Assembly: GCA_002449395.1 (NCBI GenBank)
Contig: DKDP01000030.1
Coordinates: forward strand, 31,830-56,390
Reading direction: 5' to 3'
Source: Ruminococcaceae bacterium UBA6845
Lineage (GTDB): Bacteria; Bacillota; Clostridia; Oscillospirales; Acutalibacteraceae
Length of the DNA: 24,561 nt
Shown: in pieces, positions 14,019 to 23,213 of the stretch
Numbering within the stretch: position 1 is the stretch's first letter
Layout: every line of letters begins with the position of its first letter
Program-made: the position numbers and the translations under genes
Notes under the pieces: generated by a model
Seen by the model: the letters and a program-made list of their open reading frames with translations, nothing else
The model's database searches: none
What the model was told of the DNA's origin: nothing

Positions 14019-15308
14019 ATGAACTCACTCGGAATTGACATAGGAACAACGGGAATATGCGGAATTATCGTTGACTGCAAAAGCGGCGAAATTCTCGATT
14101 CCGTCAACATAAACAACGATTCGTTCATAAAGACCGACAGGGACTATGAGCGAATCCAATCGCCCGAACGTATAACGGAAATCGTTGAAAATATCGTCAA
14201 AAAGCTCTGCAATGCCGAAACAAAGGCAATCGGTATTTCCAATCAGATGCACGGTATTCTCTACGCCGACGAGAGCGGCAAGGTAATTTCTCCGCTCTAC
14301 ACTTGGCAGGACGCAAGGGGCAACCTCCAATACAAGGACGGCAGGAGCTACGCAGATTACCTCGGCTCGTTTGCGGGCTACGGCTTGGTATCCGACTTCT
14401 ATAACCGTGAAAACGGACTTGTGCCCGAAAGCACAAAATACATAATGACGATCGGCGACTACATTGCAATAACTCTTTGCAAAAAATCCGAGCCGATTAT
14501 GCACGTCACAAATGCCGCTTCGCTTGGTATGTTCGACATCAAAAACCAAAAATTCAAAACCGATTTGAGCTGTCTGCCGAGAGTAACGGACAGGCTTGAA
14601 ACGGTCGGAGAATATAACGGAATCCCCGTCATGGTCGCTCTCGGCGACAATCAGGCGAGCTTTATCGGTTCGGTCAGTGACGATGAAAGTGCCTTGCTCA
14701 ATTTCGGCACAGGCTCGCAGATTTCGGTCATCGGCGACAGCGCAGACGCTCCCGAGGGAATCGAAGCACGTCCGTTCACCGAGGGCAAATATCTCTATGC
14801 AGGCTGTGCTCTCTGCGGCGGCAGAGCTTTTGCGACTGCGGCGAGCTTCATTGCAAAATGTGCGGAGCTTGCGACAGGCGAAAAATGCGAAAATATATAC
14901 AAGAAGATTGATAAGGCTCTCGAAAGTAAGGGCACAACTTCAATCATTGCCGATACCCGTTTTTGCGGCACAAGACTTGATCCGACGCTCAAGGGCTCAT
15001 ACTCGGGCATTGACGAAAATAATTTCACACCCGAGGATATTTTACTTTCGACAATTGTCGGAATGTCTCGTGAGCTTCACGATATGTATAAGCTCATCGG
15101 CAAGGACTGCGAAAAAATTGTCTGCTCGGGCAACGGAATCAGGAAAAATCCTGCACTCAGGCGTGTGACCGCCGAGATGTTCGGCAAGAAAATCAATATT
15201 CCGCTCTACAAGGAAGAGGCGGCTTACGGTGCGGCACTTTCGGCAATGGCAGGCAGCGGAATTTACCAGAGCCTTGATGAGGCAAGACAGCTTATCAAGT
15301 ACGAATAA
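14019..15308 (+). CDS. FGGY-family carbohydrate kinase
   Basis: A 429-residue cytoplasmic sugar kinase of the FGGY (ASKHA) fold. It has the N-terminal phosphate loop GIDIGTTG (residues 4-11), the substrate-side GISNQMHGILY with TWQDARG, ALGDNQASF with the likely catalytic Asp, and the second phosphate motif LNFGTGSQIS. The C-terminal IVCSGNGIRKNPALRRVTAEMFG is the adenosine-binding block. The NQMHG and WQDAR wording recalls sedoheptulokinases, but the sugar cannot be named. The ATG at 14019 has AAGGAG 8 nt upstream. The frame also runs open through the preceding repeat, so an automatic N-terminal extension of 48 residues from 13875 would be false. The next gene begins 16 nt after the stop. 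Confidence 0.9.
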   Translation: MNSLGIDIGTTGICGIIVDCKSGEILDSVNINNDSFIKTDRDYERIQSPERITEIVENIVKKLCNAETKAIGISNQMHGILYADESGKVISPLYTWQDARGNLQYKDGRSYADYLGSFAGYGLVSDFYNRENGLVPESTKYIMTIGDYIAITLCKKSEPIMHVTNAASLGMFDIKNQKFKTDLSCLPRVTDRLETVGEYNGIPVMVALGDNQASFIGSVSDDESALLNFGTGSQISVIGDSADAPEGIEARPFTEGKYLYAGCALCGGRAFATAASFIAKCAELATGEKCENIYKKIDKALESKGTTSIIADTRFCGTRLDPTLKGSYSGIDENNFTPEDILLSTIVGMSRELHDMYKLIGKDCEKIVCSGNGIRKNPALRRVTAEMFGKKINIPLYKEEAAYGAALSAMAGSGIYQSLDEARQLIKYE

Positions 15309-15324
15309 CCGAGGAGGTTTTGAA

Positions 15325-16341
15325 ATGTTTTACAATTATCCGATTTTTTTCGAAAAGAACAGAGTTTTTCGTGTCTACAAGGGCGGAAAACTTTTCGCCG
15401 ACTTTTTCTCGGACAATTCTGAGGACGGCAACTATCCCGAAGAATGGGTCGTTTCAAGCGTTCATGCTCTCAACGAGGGAAGCACGGACGAATATGAGGG
15501 CATCTCTAAAATAAAGGGTGAGGAGTTTTATCTCAACGACGCCCTTAAAAAATATAAAAAGGAAATTATCGGCGAGCGTGACGACCTCGGCGTGCTGACA
15601 AAAATTCTCGACAGTGCGATCAGACTTCCCGTTCAGGCGCACCCTGACAAGGCTTTTTCAAGGAAATATTTTAATTCTTCATACGGCAAGGAGGAGAGCT
15701 GGTATATTCTCGCCACACGTCCCGGAGGAAAGGTTTTCTACGGCTTCAAGGACGGAGTTACGATGGAGCAGTTTGAAAAGGCAATTGACGAGAGCGAAAA
15801 CAGCAAAACCGTTATGGAGGATCTGCTCGAATCCTTTGAGGTCAAGCCCGGCGACGTTATATATATCCCCGCCAAAATGGTTCACGCAATCGGCGCAGGC
15901 TGTCTGCTTCTTGAGGTTCAGGAGCCGTCGGATTTCACAATTCAGCCGGAGCGTTGGTGCGGCGATTACAAGCTCAGCGATCACGAAATGTACCTTGGCA
16001 TTGACAAAAAAACAGCTATGGAATGTTTTGATGTCAATTTGAAATATCCTGCTCCGATTGAACCTGCCGTAATCAGTGACGAGGACGGAGCGAGGTATCT
16101 TTCGCTTATTGACGATAGAATGACAACGAGCTTCACTGTCAGAAAAATTGAGCTTTCGGGCGGCATATTCAGCCTTGACAGCGGCGCAAGAATCTATGTC
16201 GTTACCGAGGGCGAGGGCAAAATCATCGGCGACGGTTACGAAAAGACAATCAAAAAAGGCGATTACTTCCTGATGCCCGTTGCCGCCGAGGGCAAATTCA
16301 AGCTCAGCGGCAATGCAGGTATTGTGGAGTGTTATAGATAA
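15325..16341 (+). CDS. manA: Class I mannose-6-phosphate isomerase-like protein
   Basis: Type I phosphomannose isomerases are zinc cupins that interconvert mannose 6-phosphate and fructose 6-phosphate. In this 338-residue protein the zinc site is visible: Gln104 and His106 in VQAHPDK, Glu124 in YGKEESWYI and His187 in YIPAKMVHAIG, followed by LLLEVQEPSDFTI. A C-terminal cupin-like half runs to residue 338 (RIYVVTEGEGKIIGDG, KKGDYFLMPV). GAGGAGG precedes the ATG at 15325, 16 nt after the kinase stop, so the two form one unit. With the alpha-mannosidase downstream, mannose 6-phosphate is a sensible substrate, though a free mannose kinase is not evident unless the FGGY enzyme has an unusual role. 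Confidence 0.88.
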   Translation: MFYNYPIFFEKNRVFRVYKGGKLFADFFSDNSEDGNYPEEWVVSSVHALNEGSTDEYEGISKIKGEEFYLNDALKKYKKEIIGERDDLGVLTKILDSAIRLPVQAHPDKAFSRKYFNSSYGKEESWYILATRPGGKVFYGFKDGVTMEQFEKAIDESENSKTVMEDLLESFEVKPGDVIYIPAKMVHAIGAGCLLLEVQEPSDFTIQPERWCGDYKLSDHEMYLGIDKKTAMECFDVNLKYPAPIEPAVISDEDGARYLSLIDDRMTTSFTVRKIELSGGIFSLDSGARIYVVTEGEGKIIGDGYEKTIKKGDYFLMPVAAEGKFKLSGNAGIVECYR

Positions 16342-16347
16342 AATAAT

Positions 16348-16464
16348 AGGCTCCCTTTTAGGGGAGCTGTCAGCGCAGCTGACTGAGGGGTTAAATACGG
16401 TTGGCTGATTATTAAATCCCCACCACCGCAAGCGGTTCCCCTCCCCTTGCTTCAAGGGGAGGCT
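16348..16464. repeat. Multi-hairpin palindromic repeat, copy 2
   Basis: 117 bp between the isomerase and the mannosidase. The right arm (16414-16464) matches copy 1 at 50 of 51 bases. The left arm is different: a GCTCCC/GGGAGC hairpin, then GTCAGC-GCA-GCTGAC, then GAGGGGTT facing AATCCCC. This looks like a related subtype sharing the 3' half. No T-run follows any stem, so it is not a normal terminator. No target duplication seen. Confidence 0.9.
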
Positions 16465-16531
16465 ATGTAATTATTGCGACTCAATAAATATCATATAATT
16501 TCAACTTCCTCCAAAGAAAGGAACGGTAAAA

Positions 16532-19500
16532 ATGCACACACTCAACCCGAATGTACTCAAAAATCAGATAAGGCAGATTGAGCCGTACTGCGTGACAAAT
16601 CGCCTTGAAATCGACTCGTGGAAAAGTTATACGGGTATGCACGTCAGCCCGAACAACATCGTTCTTGACGAGAATCCGCCCATTCAGATGTATCTCGGCG
16701 ACAGATGGAAGGTCGGCTACGATGAAACGAGATATTTTGAATCAGAAATCACCGTGCCTGCCGAATTTGAGGGCAAAAAGGTTTATCTTTCGATTGATTT
16801 CGGCGGCGAAGCTATTGTCAGAATCAACGGACAAATCGTTGGCGCAGTCAGCTCGGAGGAGAATTTTGGCTGGGTTCATCGCACTGAAATTCTTTTCAAA
16901 GACGGCGTTAAGCCGGGCGAAAAGCTCAACATTCAGGTTGAGGGCGCTGTCAACTGTGCAGGTTTCTGCGACCGTGCGATTGCAGGCGCAAAATATATGG
17001 AATACACGCTTAACAAGGCAGAGCTTATTGCTGTCGACAGACTGACGGAAAGCTACTGGTTTGATATCTCGACCGCATGGGACGCATACGAGCACTGCGA
17101 GGACGAATATGTTAAATCCCGCCTCTTCAACGCTATGGACGATTCGGTTCATCAGCTTGATTTTGACCTCGGCGGCGAAGCTTTTATCGCTTCCGTGCCT
17201 AAGGCGGTCAATGTTCTTTGGGGCGAGATTGAAAAAATCAACTACTCCTCCCCCGGTGAAATCATCATGGCAGGTCACAGCCACCTTGACGTTGCGTGGC
17301 TCTGGACGGTCAGAGAGATCACAAGAAAAACGGCAAGAACATTCTCAAATAATCTTGCGCTCATGGACAACTATCCCGACTTTAAGTTCACTCAGAGTCA
17401 GGCGGTTCTCTATGACTTTATGAAAAAACACTATCCCGATATCTACGAGCGAGTTAAGGAAAAGGTCAAGAACGGTCAGTGGGAAATCGTCGGCAACGCT
17501 TGGGTTGAGGCGGATACAAACATTGCAAGCGGCGAGGCTCTCATTCGTCAGCTTCTTTACGGCAGAGAGTTCTTTATGAAAGAATTCGGCGTTTCGTCCG
17601 ATATTTACTGGCTGCCCGACTGCTTCGGCTTTACATGGGCGCTTCCGCAGATTATCAAGCGCTCGGGCATGAAGTATTTTATGACTTCAAAGCTCTTCTA
17701 TAACGACACAAACGAGTTCCCGTACAGCGTTTTCCGCTGGAGATCACACAGCGGCGATGAAATTCTTGCTTACCTTTGCAAGAAGCCGTATCAGAGCGAA
17801 TACGACGCCGAGTACATAACCACACTCCGCAAGAATAACCGTCAGAACAGCATCGTTGACGTGTCCTGCGGTATGTTCGGCTACGGCGACGGAGGCGGCG
17901 GATGTACATTTAATCAGGTTGAGCGAGGCAAGCGTCTTGAAAAACTTCCCGGTATGCCTAAGACAAGAAACGGCAAGGTTTCCGAGTTCTTCCACGCTAT
18001 TGACGGCGATTTTGACAAGCTCCCTGTTTACGACGGCGAGCTTTACTATGAGAATCACCGCGGCACATTCACAAGTCAGGCGTTCATCAAAAAGAACAAC
18101 CGCCGTGGCGAGTTTATGATGAGAAACGCCGAGATCCTCAACGTTTTCGGCGGAGATTATCCTGCCGAGGATATGGAAAAGGCATGGAAAATCCTGCTCA
18201 TCAATCAATTCCACGACATTCTCCCCGGCACCTCGATTCACGAGGCAATGGAGAATACGAGAGAGGAATATGCCGAGCTTCGTGAGCTTGGCGGCAGACT
18301 TGTCCGTGACGGAAAGAATAAAATTCTCAACAATGTGAGCGTGAAGGACGATTCGGTTCTTGTTTGGAATATGCTCACATGGCAGACAAAGGGCCTTGTC
18401 AAGGCTGAGATTCCGTATACGGCAAAGGGCATCAAAAATTCCGACGGCAAGCTCCTTGCAAGCAAGGCTTACGACGAGGACGGCAAGCATTATATCGAGT
18501 TTTACGCCGATCCTGTTCCCGCATTCGGCTACGGAGTTTTCACCCTCTGCAACGAAACGGCGGAATTTGATACAGTCAAAGCGACGAAAAATTCACTTGA
18601 AAATAAATATCTCAAAGTCACTCTTGATGATAACGGACTGCTCGACGAGGTAATCGACAAGCAGACGGGCAGACAGATTCTCACGGGCAAGGGCAACCTG
18701 CTTACGGTTTCTCACGACAAACCCGTTCACGAGAGCGCATGGAATATGGAATTTGACTATCAGATGAAGTTCTGGCCGCTCGACAAGGCTGAGAGCATTG
18801 AGGTAATTGAATCCTCACCGCTCAGGGGCGTTATCCGTGTTGTCAGGAAGTTCCACGAATCGACAATAACTCAGGATATCATTCTTGAAAAGGACAAGCC
18901 GACGGTTGATTTTGATACGGCAGTTGACTGGCACGAGCGTGAAAAGGTGCTTAAGGCAGAGTTCCCCGTTGATATCAGAAGCCGCAATGCAAGCTGTGAG
19001 ATCGCTCACGGTGCGGCGGAATATCCGACCCATTACAACACAAGCTACGATCAGGCAAAGTTTGAGTTCTGCGCTCACAAGTGGGCTGATCTCTCCGAGG
19101 GAGGCTACGGTGCAAGCATCATCAACGACTGCAAGTACGGCTACAACGTGCACGACAATGTGATGAAGATAACGCTTCTCAGAGGTCCGATTCTTCCCGA
19201 TCCTGTCGGCGATATCGGAATGCATTCGTTCAGATATTCGTTCTATCCGCACTCGGGAACATGGCGTGACGCCGATACCGTAAGGCTCGGATTTGAGGAG
19301 AACGTCAGACTTGACGGCGAGTTTGTTAAGGAGAACGGCGGCAGTGATATCGGTCATACATTTGCAAAAATCGACGGCGACAGCGTTATTCTCGACGCAG
19401 TCAAGCCCGCTCAGGACGGCAACGGCGTAATCGTCAGAATGTACGAATCCGAGACACGTCATTGTACGGCAAAAGCGTGGTTCGACCTCGGCTATTCAAA

Positions 19501-19612
19501 GGTCATCGAATGTAACCTTATGGAATGCGACGAGCACGAAATCCCGTGCGAGAACGGCGAATTTAAGTTCACAATGAAGCCGCACGAGGTTAAGACATTC
19601 AGACTTATATAA
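16532..19612 (+). CDS. Alpha-mannosidase, glycoside hydrolase family 38
   Basis: Retaining, zinc-dependent exo-alpha-mannosidase of 1026 residues without a signal peptide, so it acts on imported manno-oligosaccharides in the cytoplasm. An N-terminal jelly-roll-like domain (about 1-200) precedes the catalytic barrel. Zinc ligands are His251 and Asp253 in GHSHLDVAW and His561 in NQFHDILPGTSIHE. The nucleophile is Asp363 in LPDCFGFTWALPQI, and GYGDGGGG lies nearby. The beta-rich C-terminal half (about 650-1026) is the usual GH38 C domain. Layout and length match the long bacterial/Ams1-like type. AAAGGAACGG precedes the ATG. The gap to the isomerase is 190 nt, holding repeat copy 2. A strong terminator follows. 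Confidence 0.96.
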   Translation: MHTLNPNVLKNQIRQIEPYCVTNRLEIDSWKSYTGMHVSPNNIVLDENPPIQMYLGDRWKVGYDETRYFESEITVPAEFEGKKVYLSIDFGGEAIVRINGQIVGAVSSEENFGWVHRTEILFKDGVKPGEKLNIQVEGAVNCAGFCDRAIAGAKYMEYTLNKAELIAVDRLTESYWFDISTAWDAYEHCEDEYVKSRLFNAMDDSVHQLDFDLGGEAFIASVPKAVNVLWGEIEKINYSSPGEIIMAGHSHLDVAWLWTVREITRKTARTFSNNLALMDNYPDFKFTQSQAVLYDFMKKHYPDIYERVKEKVKNGQWEIVGNAWVEADTNIASGEALIRQLLYGREFFMKEFGVSSDIYWLPDCFGFTWALPQIIKRSGMKYFMTSKLFYNDTNEFPYSVFRWRSHSGDEILAYLCKKPYQSEYDAEYITTLRKNNRQNSIVDVSCGMFGYGDGGGGCTFNQVERGKRLEKLPGMPKTRNGKVSEFFHAIDGDFDKLPVYDGELYYENHRGTFTSQAFIKKNNRRGEFMMRNAEILNVFGGDYPAEDMEKAWKILLINQFHDILPGTSIHEAMENTREEYAELRELGGRLVRDGKNKILNNVSVKDDSVLVWNMLTWQTKGLVKAEIPYTAKGIKNSDGKLLASKAYDEDGKHYIEFYADPVPAFGYGVFTLCNETAEFDTVKATKNSLENKYLKVTLDDNGLLDEVIDKQTGRQILTGKGNLLTVSHDKPVHESAWNMEFDYQMKFWPLDKAESIEVIESSPLRGVIRVVRKFHESTITQDIILEKDKPTVDFDTAVDWHEREKVLKAEFPVDIRSRNASCEIAHGAAEYPTHYNTSYDQAKFEFCAHKWADLSEGGYGASIINDCKYGYNVHDNVMKITLLRGPILPDPVGDIGMHSFRYSFYPHSGTWRDADTVRLGFEENVRLDGEFVKENGGSDIGHTFAKIDGDSVILDAVKPAQDGNGVIVRMYESETRHCTAKAWFDLGYSKVIECNLMECDEHEIPCENGEFKFTMKPHEVKTFRLI

Positions 19613-19616
19613 AAGC

Positions 19617-19649
19617 AAAACGGCAGTCCGGCTTGGCTGTCGTTTTTTT
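19617..19649 (+). terminator. Terminator of the GRE-mannosidase cluster
   Basis: AAACGGCAG pairs with CTGTCGTTT (one G-U pair) around a GTCCGGCTTGG region, followed by T7. It begins 4 nt after the mannosidase stop. Confidence 0.88.
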
Positions 19650-19704
19650 GTGATGTTGTTGATATGAAATGAAATGCCGTTACCCGCTTTTTTCTTCTAA
19701 ACTC

Positions 19705-19733
19705 TTGTTTTATTTCCTTTGATGTTGTAAAAT
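19705..19733 (+). promoter_or_regulatory. Promoter of the ABC-F gene
   Basis: TTGTTT (19705-19710), 17-nt spacer, TAAAAT (19728-19733), about 27 nt before the ATG. Together with the preceding terminator it separates this operon from the mannosidase cluster. Confidence 0.6.
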
Positions 19734-19759
19734 GTCATTATCAAATAGCGGAGAGAATT

Positions 19760-21670
19760 ATGACAGTATTAAGTTTTCAGAATCTTGCGTTCTCGTTCGG
19801 AGAACGTGAGCTTTTCAGAAATGTAAATTTTGAAATAAACGATAAGGAAAAGGTTGGCTTTATCGGTTCAAACGGTGTGGGTAAGACTACGATTCTTAAA
19901 CTCATCAGGGGCGAGCTGGAGCCGACCGAGGGCTCTGTTGTCATTGGTAAGGATGCAAGGCTCGGATATATGGAACAGCATACATGCTCGAAAAAGGGTA
20001 TGACGCTTTACGATGAGCTAATAAGCGTTTTTGACGACCTGATGAATCTTGAAATCGAGATCAATCAGGTGAATTATCGCCTTGAACACAGCCTTGGCGA
20101 TATGGAGGAGGATCTGCGACTTCAGGACGAATTGACTACTAAGTTCAACAACGAGGGCGGATTGACATTCAGAAGCCGCACGAGGAGCGCACTGCTGGGT
20201 CTCGGCTTTACCGAAGAAGATTTCAAGCTGACAACCGATAAGCTCTCGGGAGGTCAGCGCTCAAAGGTTGCGCTCGCAAAGCTCCTGCTTTCAAAGAGCA
20301 ATCTACTGTTGCTTGATGAGCCGACAAACCATCTTGATATTAAGTCGGTCGAGTGGCTTGAAAATTTCTTAAAAAATTACAACGGTGCAATATTTGTCAT
20401 ATCGCACGACCGATATTTCCTTGATAAAATAACGGATAAAACCGTTGAGCTTGAAAACCGCAAGGTGCGCTGTTTCAAGGGTAACTATTCTGAATTTCTT
20501 GTCAAAAAGAAAGCCGAGCAAAAGGCGATAGAGGATAAATACGAAACCGATATGAAGGAGATACAGCGCCTTGAGGGGGTTGTGGCTCAGCAGAGACAGT
20601 GGAACAGGGAGAAGAACATCAAAACCGCCGAAAGCAAGCTCAAGCAGATTGAAAGAATCAAGGAACAGCTTGTTGTGCCCGACAGCAAGGTTGAGCGCAT
20701 ACGTTTTCATTTTGAACCGAAATGCGTCAGCGGCAACGACGTTATAATTGCCGACGGACTGTCAAAAAAATTCGGCAGTAAAACAATATTCCGCAATGCA
20801 TCACTCCATATAACGAGAGGTGAAAGGGTCTTTATTCTCGGCGACAACGGATGCGGAAAAACGACGTTTCTTAAAACGTTGATGGGTCAGTACGCCCCCG
20901 ATGAGGGCACGTTTATATTCGGAGAAAATCTTTTTAAGGGCTATTTCGATCAGGTGCAGGCGGGGCTTGACCTCAACAAAACCGCTATTGAAGAAATTTG
21001 GTCGAAATATCCGAAGATGACGCAGACCCAGGTGCGCAGTGCACTGGCGGCGTTCCTCTTTAAGGGCGATGATGTTTTTAAGAAGATATCGGAGCTCAGC
21101 GGCGGCGAAAGGGCGAGAATTGCACTTCTCAATCTTATGCTCGGCGGATACAATCTTCTGCTTCTGGACGAACCGACGAACCACCTTGACGCTTTCTCAC
21201 GTGAGGAGCTTGAAAACACCCTGCTCGACTATGACGGAACGATGCTGATCGTTTCCCACGACCGATATTTTATCAATAAACTGAGTTCACGAATCCTTGA
21301 ACTCGGAGAAAACGGATTCACGGAATATCTCGGGAATTACGATTATTATATTGAGAAAAAAGCGGCACGTCAGTCGATTGAAGTTAAAACGGGTACGGCG
21401 AAAAAGGTTGAAAAAGTTAACGACTACAAGCTAAAAAAGGAACAGGCGTCGCAGCAGCGAAAGCTCAAAACGCAGCTCACGAGAACCGAAAACGACATTG
21501 CCGCACTCGAAAATGAAATCGAAGAAATTCAGAAAAAGCTGGATTCTCAGGAGATACAAACCGATTACGAAAAGCTGATCGAATTTACCGATCTGCTCAA
21601 TTCAAAGAATGACGAATTGTTGGATAAATATTCCCTGTGGGACGAGCTTCAGGGAATGGTTGAGGAATAA
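19760..21670 (+). CDS. ABC-F family ATPase (duplicated ABC cassette, ribosome-associated type)
   Basis: A 636-residue soluble protein with two ABC domains and no membrane segments. Domain 1: Walker A GSNGVGKTT (Lys42), signature LSGGQRSK, Walker B LLLLDEPTNHLD. Domain 2: Walker A GDNGCGKTT (Lys367), signature LSGGERAR, the same Walker B, then SHDRYF. A charged helical linker joins them (about residues 235-310, with RLEGVVAQQRQWNREKN), and a C-terminal coiled coil (about 550-636) resembles Uup/YdiF. ABC-F proteins bind the ribosomal E site and relieve stalling; some give resistance to ribosome-binding antibiotics. Sequence alone does not show which applies. GGAGAG precedes the ATG. The next gene starts 17 nt after the stop. 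Confidence 0.94.
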   Translation: MTVLSFQNLAFSFGERELFRNVNFEINDKEKVGFIGSNGVGKTTILKLIRGELEPTEGSVVIGKDARLGYMEQHTCSKKGMTLYDELISVFDDLMNLEIEINQVNYRLEHSLGDMEEDLRLQDELTTKFNNEGGLTFRSRTRSALLGLGFTEEDFKLTTDKLSGGQRSKVALAKLLLSKSNLLLLDEPTNHLDIKSVEWLENFLKNYNGAIFVISHDRYFLDKITDKTVELENRKVRCFKGNYSEFLVKKKAEQKAIEDKYETDMKEIQRLEGVVAQQRQWNREKNIKTAESKLKQIERIKEQLVVPDSKVERIRFHFEPKCVSGNDVIIADGLSKKFGSKTIFRNASLHITRGERVFILGDNGCGKTTFLKTLMGQYAPDEGTFIFGENLFKGYFDQVQAGLDLNKTAIEEIWSKYPKMTQTQVRSALAAFLFKGDDVFKKISELSGGERARIALLNLMLGGYNLLLLDEPTNHLDAFSREELENTLLDYDGTMLIVSHDRYFINKLSSRILELGENGFTEYLGNYDYYIEKKAARQSIEVKTGTAKKVEKVNDYKLKKEQASQQRKLKTQLTRTENDIAALENEIEEIQKKLDSQEIQTDYEKLIEFTDLLNSKNDELLDKYSLWDELQGMVEE

Positions 21671-21687
21671 AACGAAAGGACGATAGT

Positions 21688-23211
21688 ATGCCTGAATATT
21701 TAGATACTTATCTTGAACTTGAAGATGTTGAAAAACACAATCCCTTTATCGGAAGAAAGCCGAATATGGCTGATCTGCCCGATTTTGAGAGCAACAAAGG
21801 AAAGCTCCCCGAGCCCGTCTGGGACGGTCACGACGATTCCATAGAAGCCTACTACAAGGCGTGGAAAATCGCATTCTCAAACCTCGGAAAGCCGACGGAG
21901 GAGAACGGATTTGTCTCGCCCTATATTGACGCCGCATTCAACGGCGACATCTTCCTTTGGGACAGCTGCTTTATGCTGATGTTCGGCAAATACGGCGACA
22001 GCGTGTTCAAATTTCAGGGAACTCTCGACGATTTCTACTGCAAGCAGGAGCCTGACGGATTTATCGGCAGACAGTACCACGAAACAGACGGCATCTCAAA
22101 ATTTCACCGTCTTGATCCCGTAAGCACGGGTCCTGAAATTTTAGCTTGGTGCGAGTGGCAGTATTATCAGAACTACGGCGATAAAAAGCGCCTTGCCGAT
22201 GTTTATTATCCTCTTCTCTGCTATCACCGCTGGATGCGTAATTATCATCGTTGGCAGGACGGTTCATATTGGTCAAGCGGCTGGGGCTGCGGAATGGACA
22301 ATCAGCCGAGAGCCGACCTCGAAGCCGTTCCCGGAGTTGAGGACTGGCAGGTTGAGACATTCCATCACGGCTTTATGTCGTGGATTGACGCCAATTTTCA
22401 GGCTTTGCTCAGCTGTAAGGAGCTTCTGAAAATGGCTGATGAGCTTGATATAACGGACGGCGTTGACGAGCTGAAAAAAGAGGCCGAATACCTGACAAAA
22501 TTCATCAACGAGAAAATGTGGTCGGATGAGGACAAATACTATTACGACCGCAGGGGCAACGGCGAGCTGCTCAGGGTCAAGAGCATTGCAAGCTACTGGG
22601 GACTTCTTGCCGACGGTGTTCCCGAGGACAGAAAAGCCGATTTTATAGCTCATCTTGAGAATGAAAAGGAATTTAAACGTCCCCACCGTGTTCCGACTCT
22701 TTCGGCGGATCATCCCGACTATTCCGACGACGGCGCATACTGGAACGGCGGAGTTTGGGCGCCGACGAATTATATGGTAATAAGAGGTCTTTCCGAGAGC
22801 GGAGAGGAAAAGCTCGCATATGATATTGCTCTTAATCACTATGAAAATATGATGAAGGTTTACCGTAAGACGGGCACATTCTTTGAAAATTATGCTCCCG
22901 AATCAGCGAACCCCGGAAATCCCGCAAAGGGCGATTTTGTCGGCTGGGCGGGAATTATTCCGATAACCGTTCTGATCGAATACGTTCTCGGTATTCAGGT
23001 TCACGCCGAGAAAAACGAGATTGTATGGTATGTCAGGAATCTTGAACGCAATGGAATAAAGCATATCCCCGTAGGCAGGGACGTATATGCCGATCTCATC
23101 TGCGAGGCAAGAAACGATGAAAACGAAAAGCCGAATATAACAGTTGTTTCCGACAAGCCGATAAAGGTTACGGTCGTTTACGGCGGCAATAAATTTGTGA
23201 TTGGAGAATGA
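21688..23211 (+). CDS. GH63-like (alpha/alpha)6 glycosidase (glucosidase or mannosylglycerate hydrolase type)
   Basis: A 507-residue cytoplasmic protein without a signal peptide. Family marks are FLWDSCFMLMFGKYG, GWGCGMDNQPR with the probable general acid Asp204, WNGGVWAPTNYMVIRGL, and FFENYAPES with the probable base Glu400. These belong to the trehalase/GH63 (alpha/alpha)6-barrel group, which includes bacterial alpha-glucosidases of the YgjK type and mannosylglycerate or glucosylglycerate hydrolases. The shorter length, without the big N-terminal domain of eukaryotic GH63, is closer to the mannosylglycerate hydrolases. Substrate remains open. AAAGGA precedes the ATG. It overlaps an alternative start of the next gene (ATGA), so the two are translationally close. 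Confidence 0.82.
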   Translation: MPEYLDTYLELEDVEKHNPFIGRKPNMADLPDFESNKGKLPEPVWDGHDDSIEAYYKAWKIAFSNLGKPTEENGFVSPYIDAAFNGDIFLWDSCFMLMFGKYGDSVFKFQGTLDDFYCKQEPDGFIGRQYHETDGISKFHRLDPVSTGPEILAWCEWQYYQNYGDKKRLADVYYPLLCYHRWMRNYHRWQDGSYWSSGWGCGMDNQPRADLEAVPGVEDWQVETFHHGFMSWIDANFQALLSCKELLKMADELDITDGVDELKKEAEYLTKFINEKMWSDEDKYYYDRRGNGELLRVKSIASYWGLLADGVPEDRKADFIAHLENEKEFKRPHRVPTLSADHPDYSDDGAYWNGGVWAPTNYMVIRGLSESGEEKLAYDIALNHYENMMKVYRKTGTFFENYAPESANPGNPAKGDFVGWAGIIPITVLIEYVLGIQVHAEKNEIVWYVRNLERNGIKHIPVGRDVYADLICEARNDENEKPNITVVSDKPIKVTVVYGGNKFVIGE

Positions 23212-23213
23212 TT

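Noticed and set aside
15229..15324. 32-codon N-terminal extension of the phosphomannose isomerase
   Set aside because: It overlaps the kinase C-terminus in another frame; GAGGAGG before 15325 decides the start.
13863..16464. Repeat copies 1 and 2 as a CRISPR array or composite transposon
   Set aside because: There are only two copies about 2.4 kb apart with genes between them, no spacer pattern and no transposase; the genes between look native.
17679..18490. Long minus-strand open frames within the mannosidase gene
   Set aside because: They are antisense to a fully motif-supported GH38 gene and arise from its codon bias; no family features.
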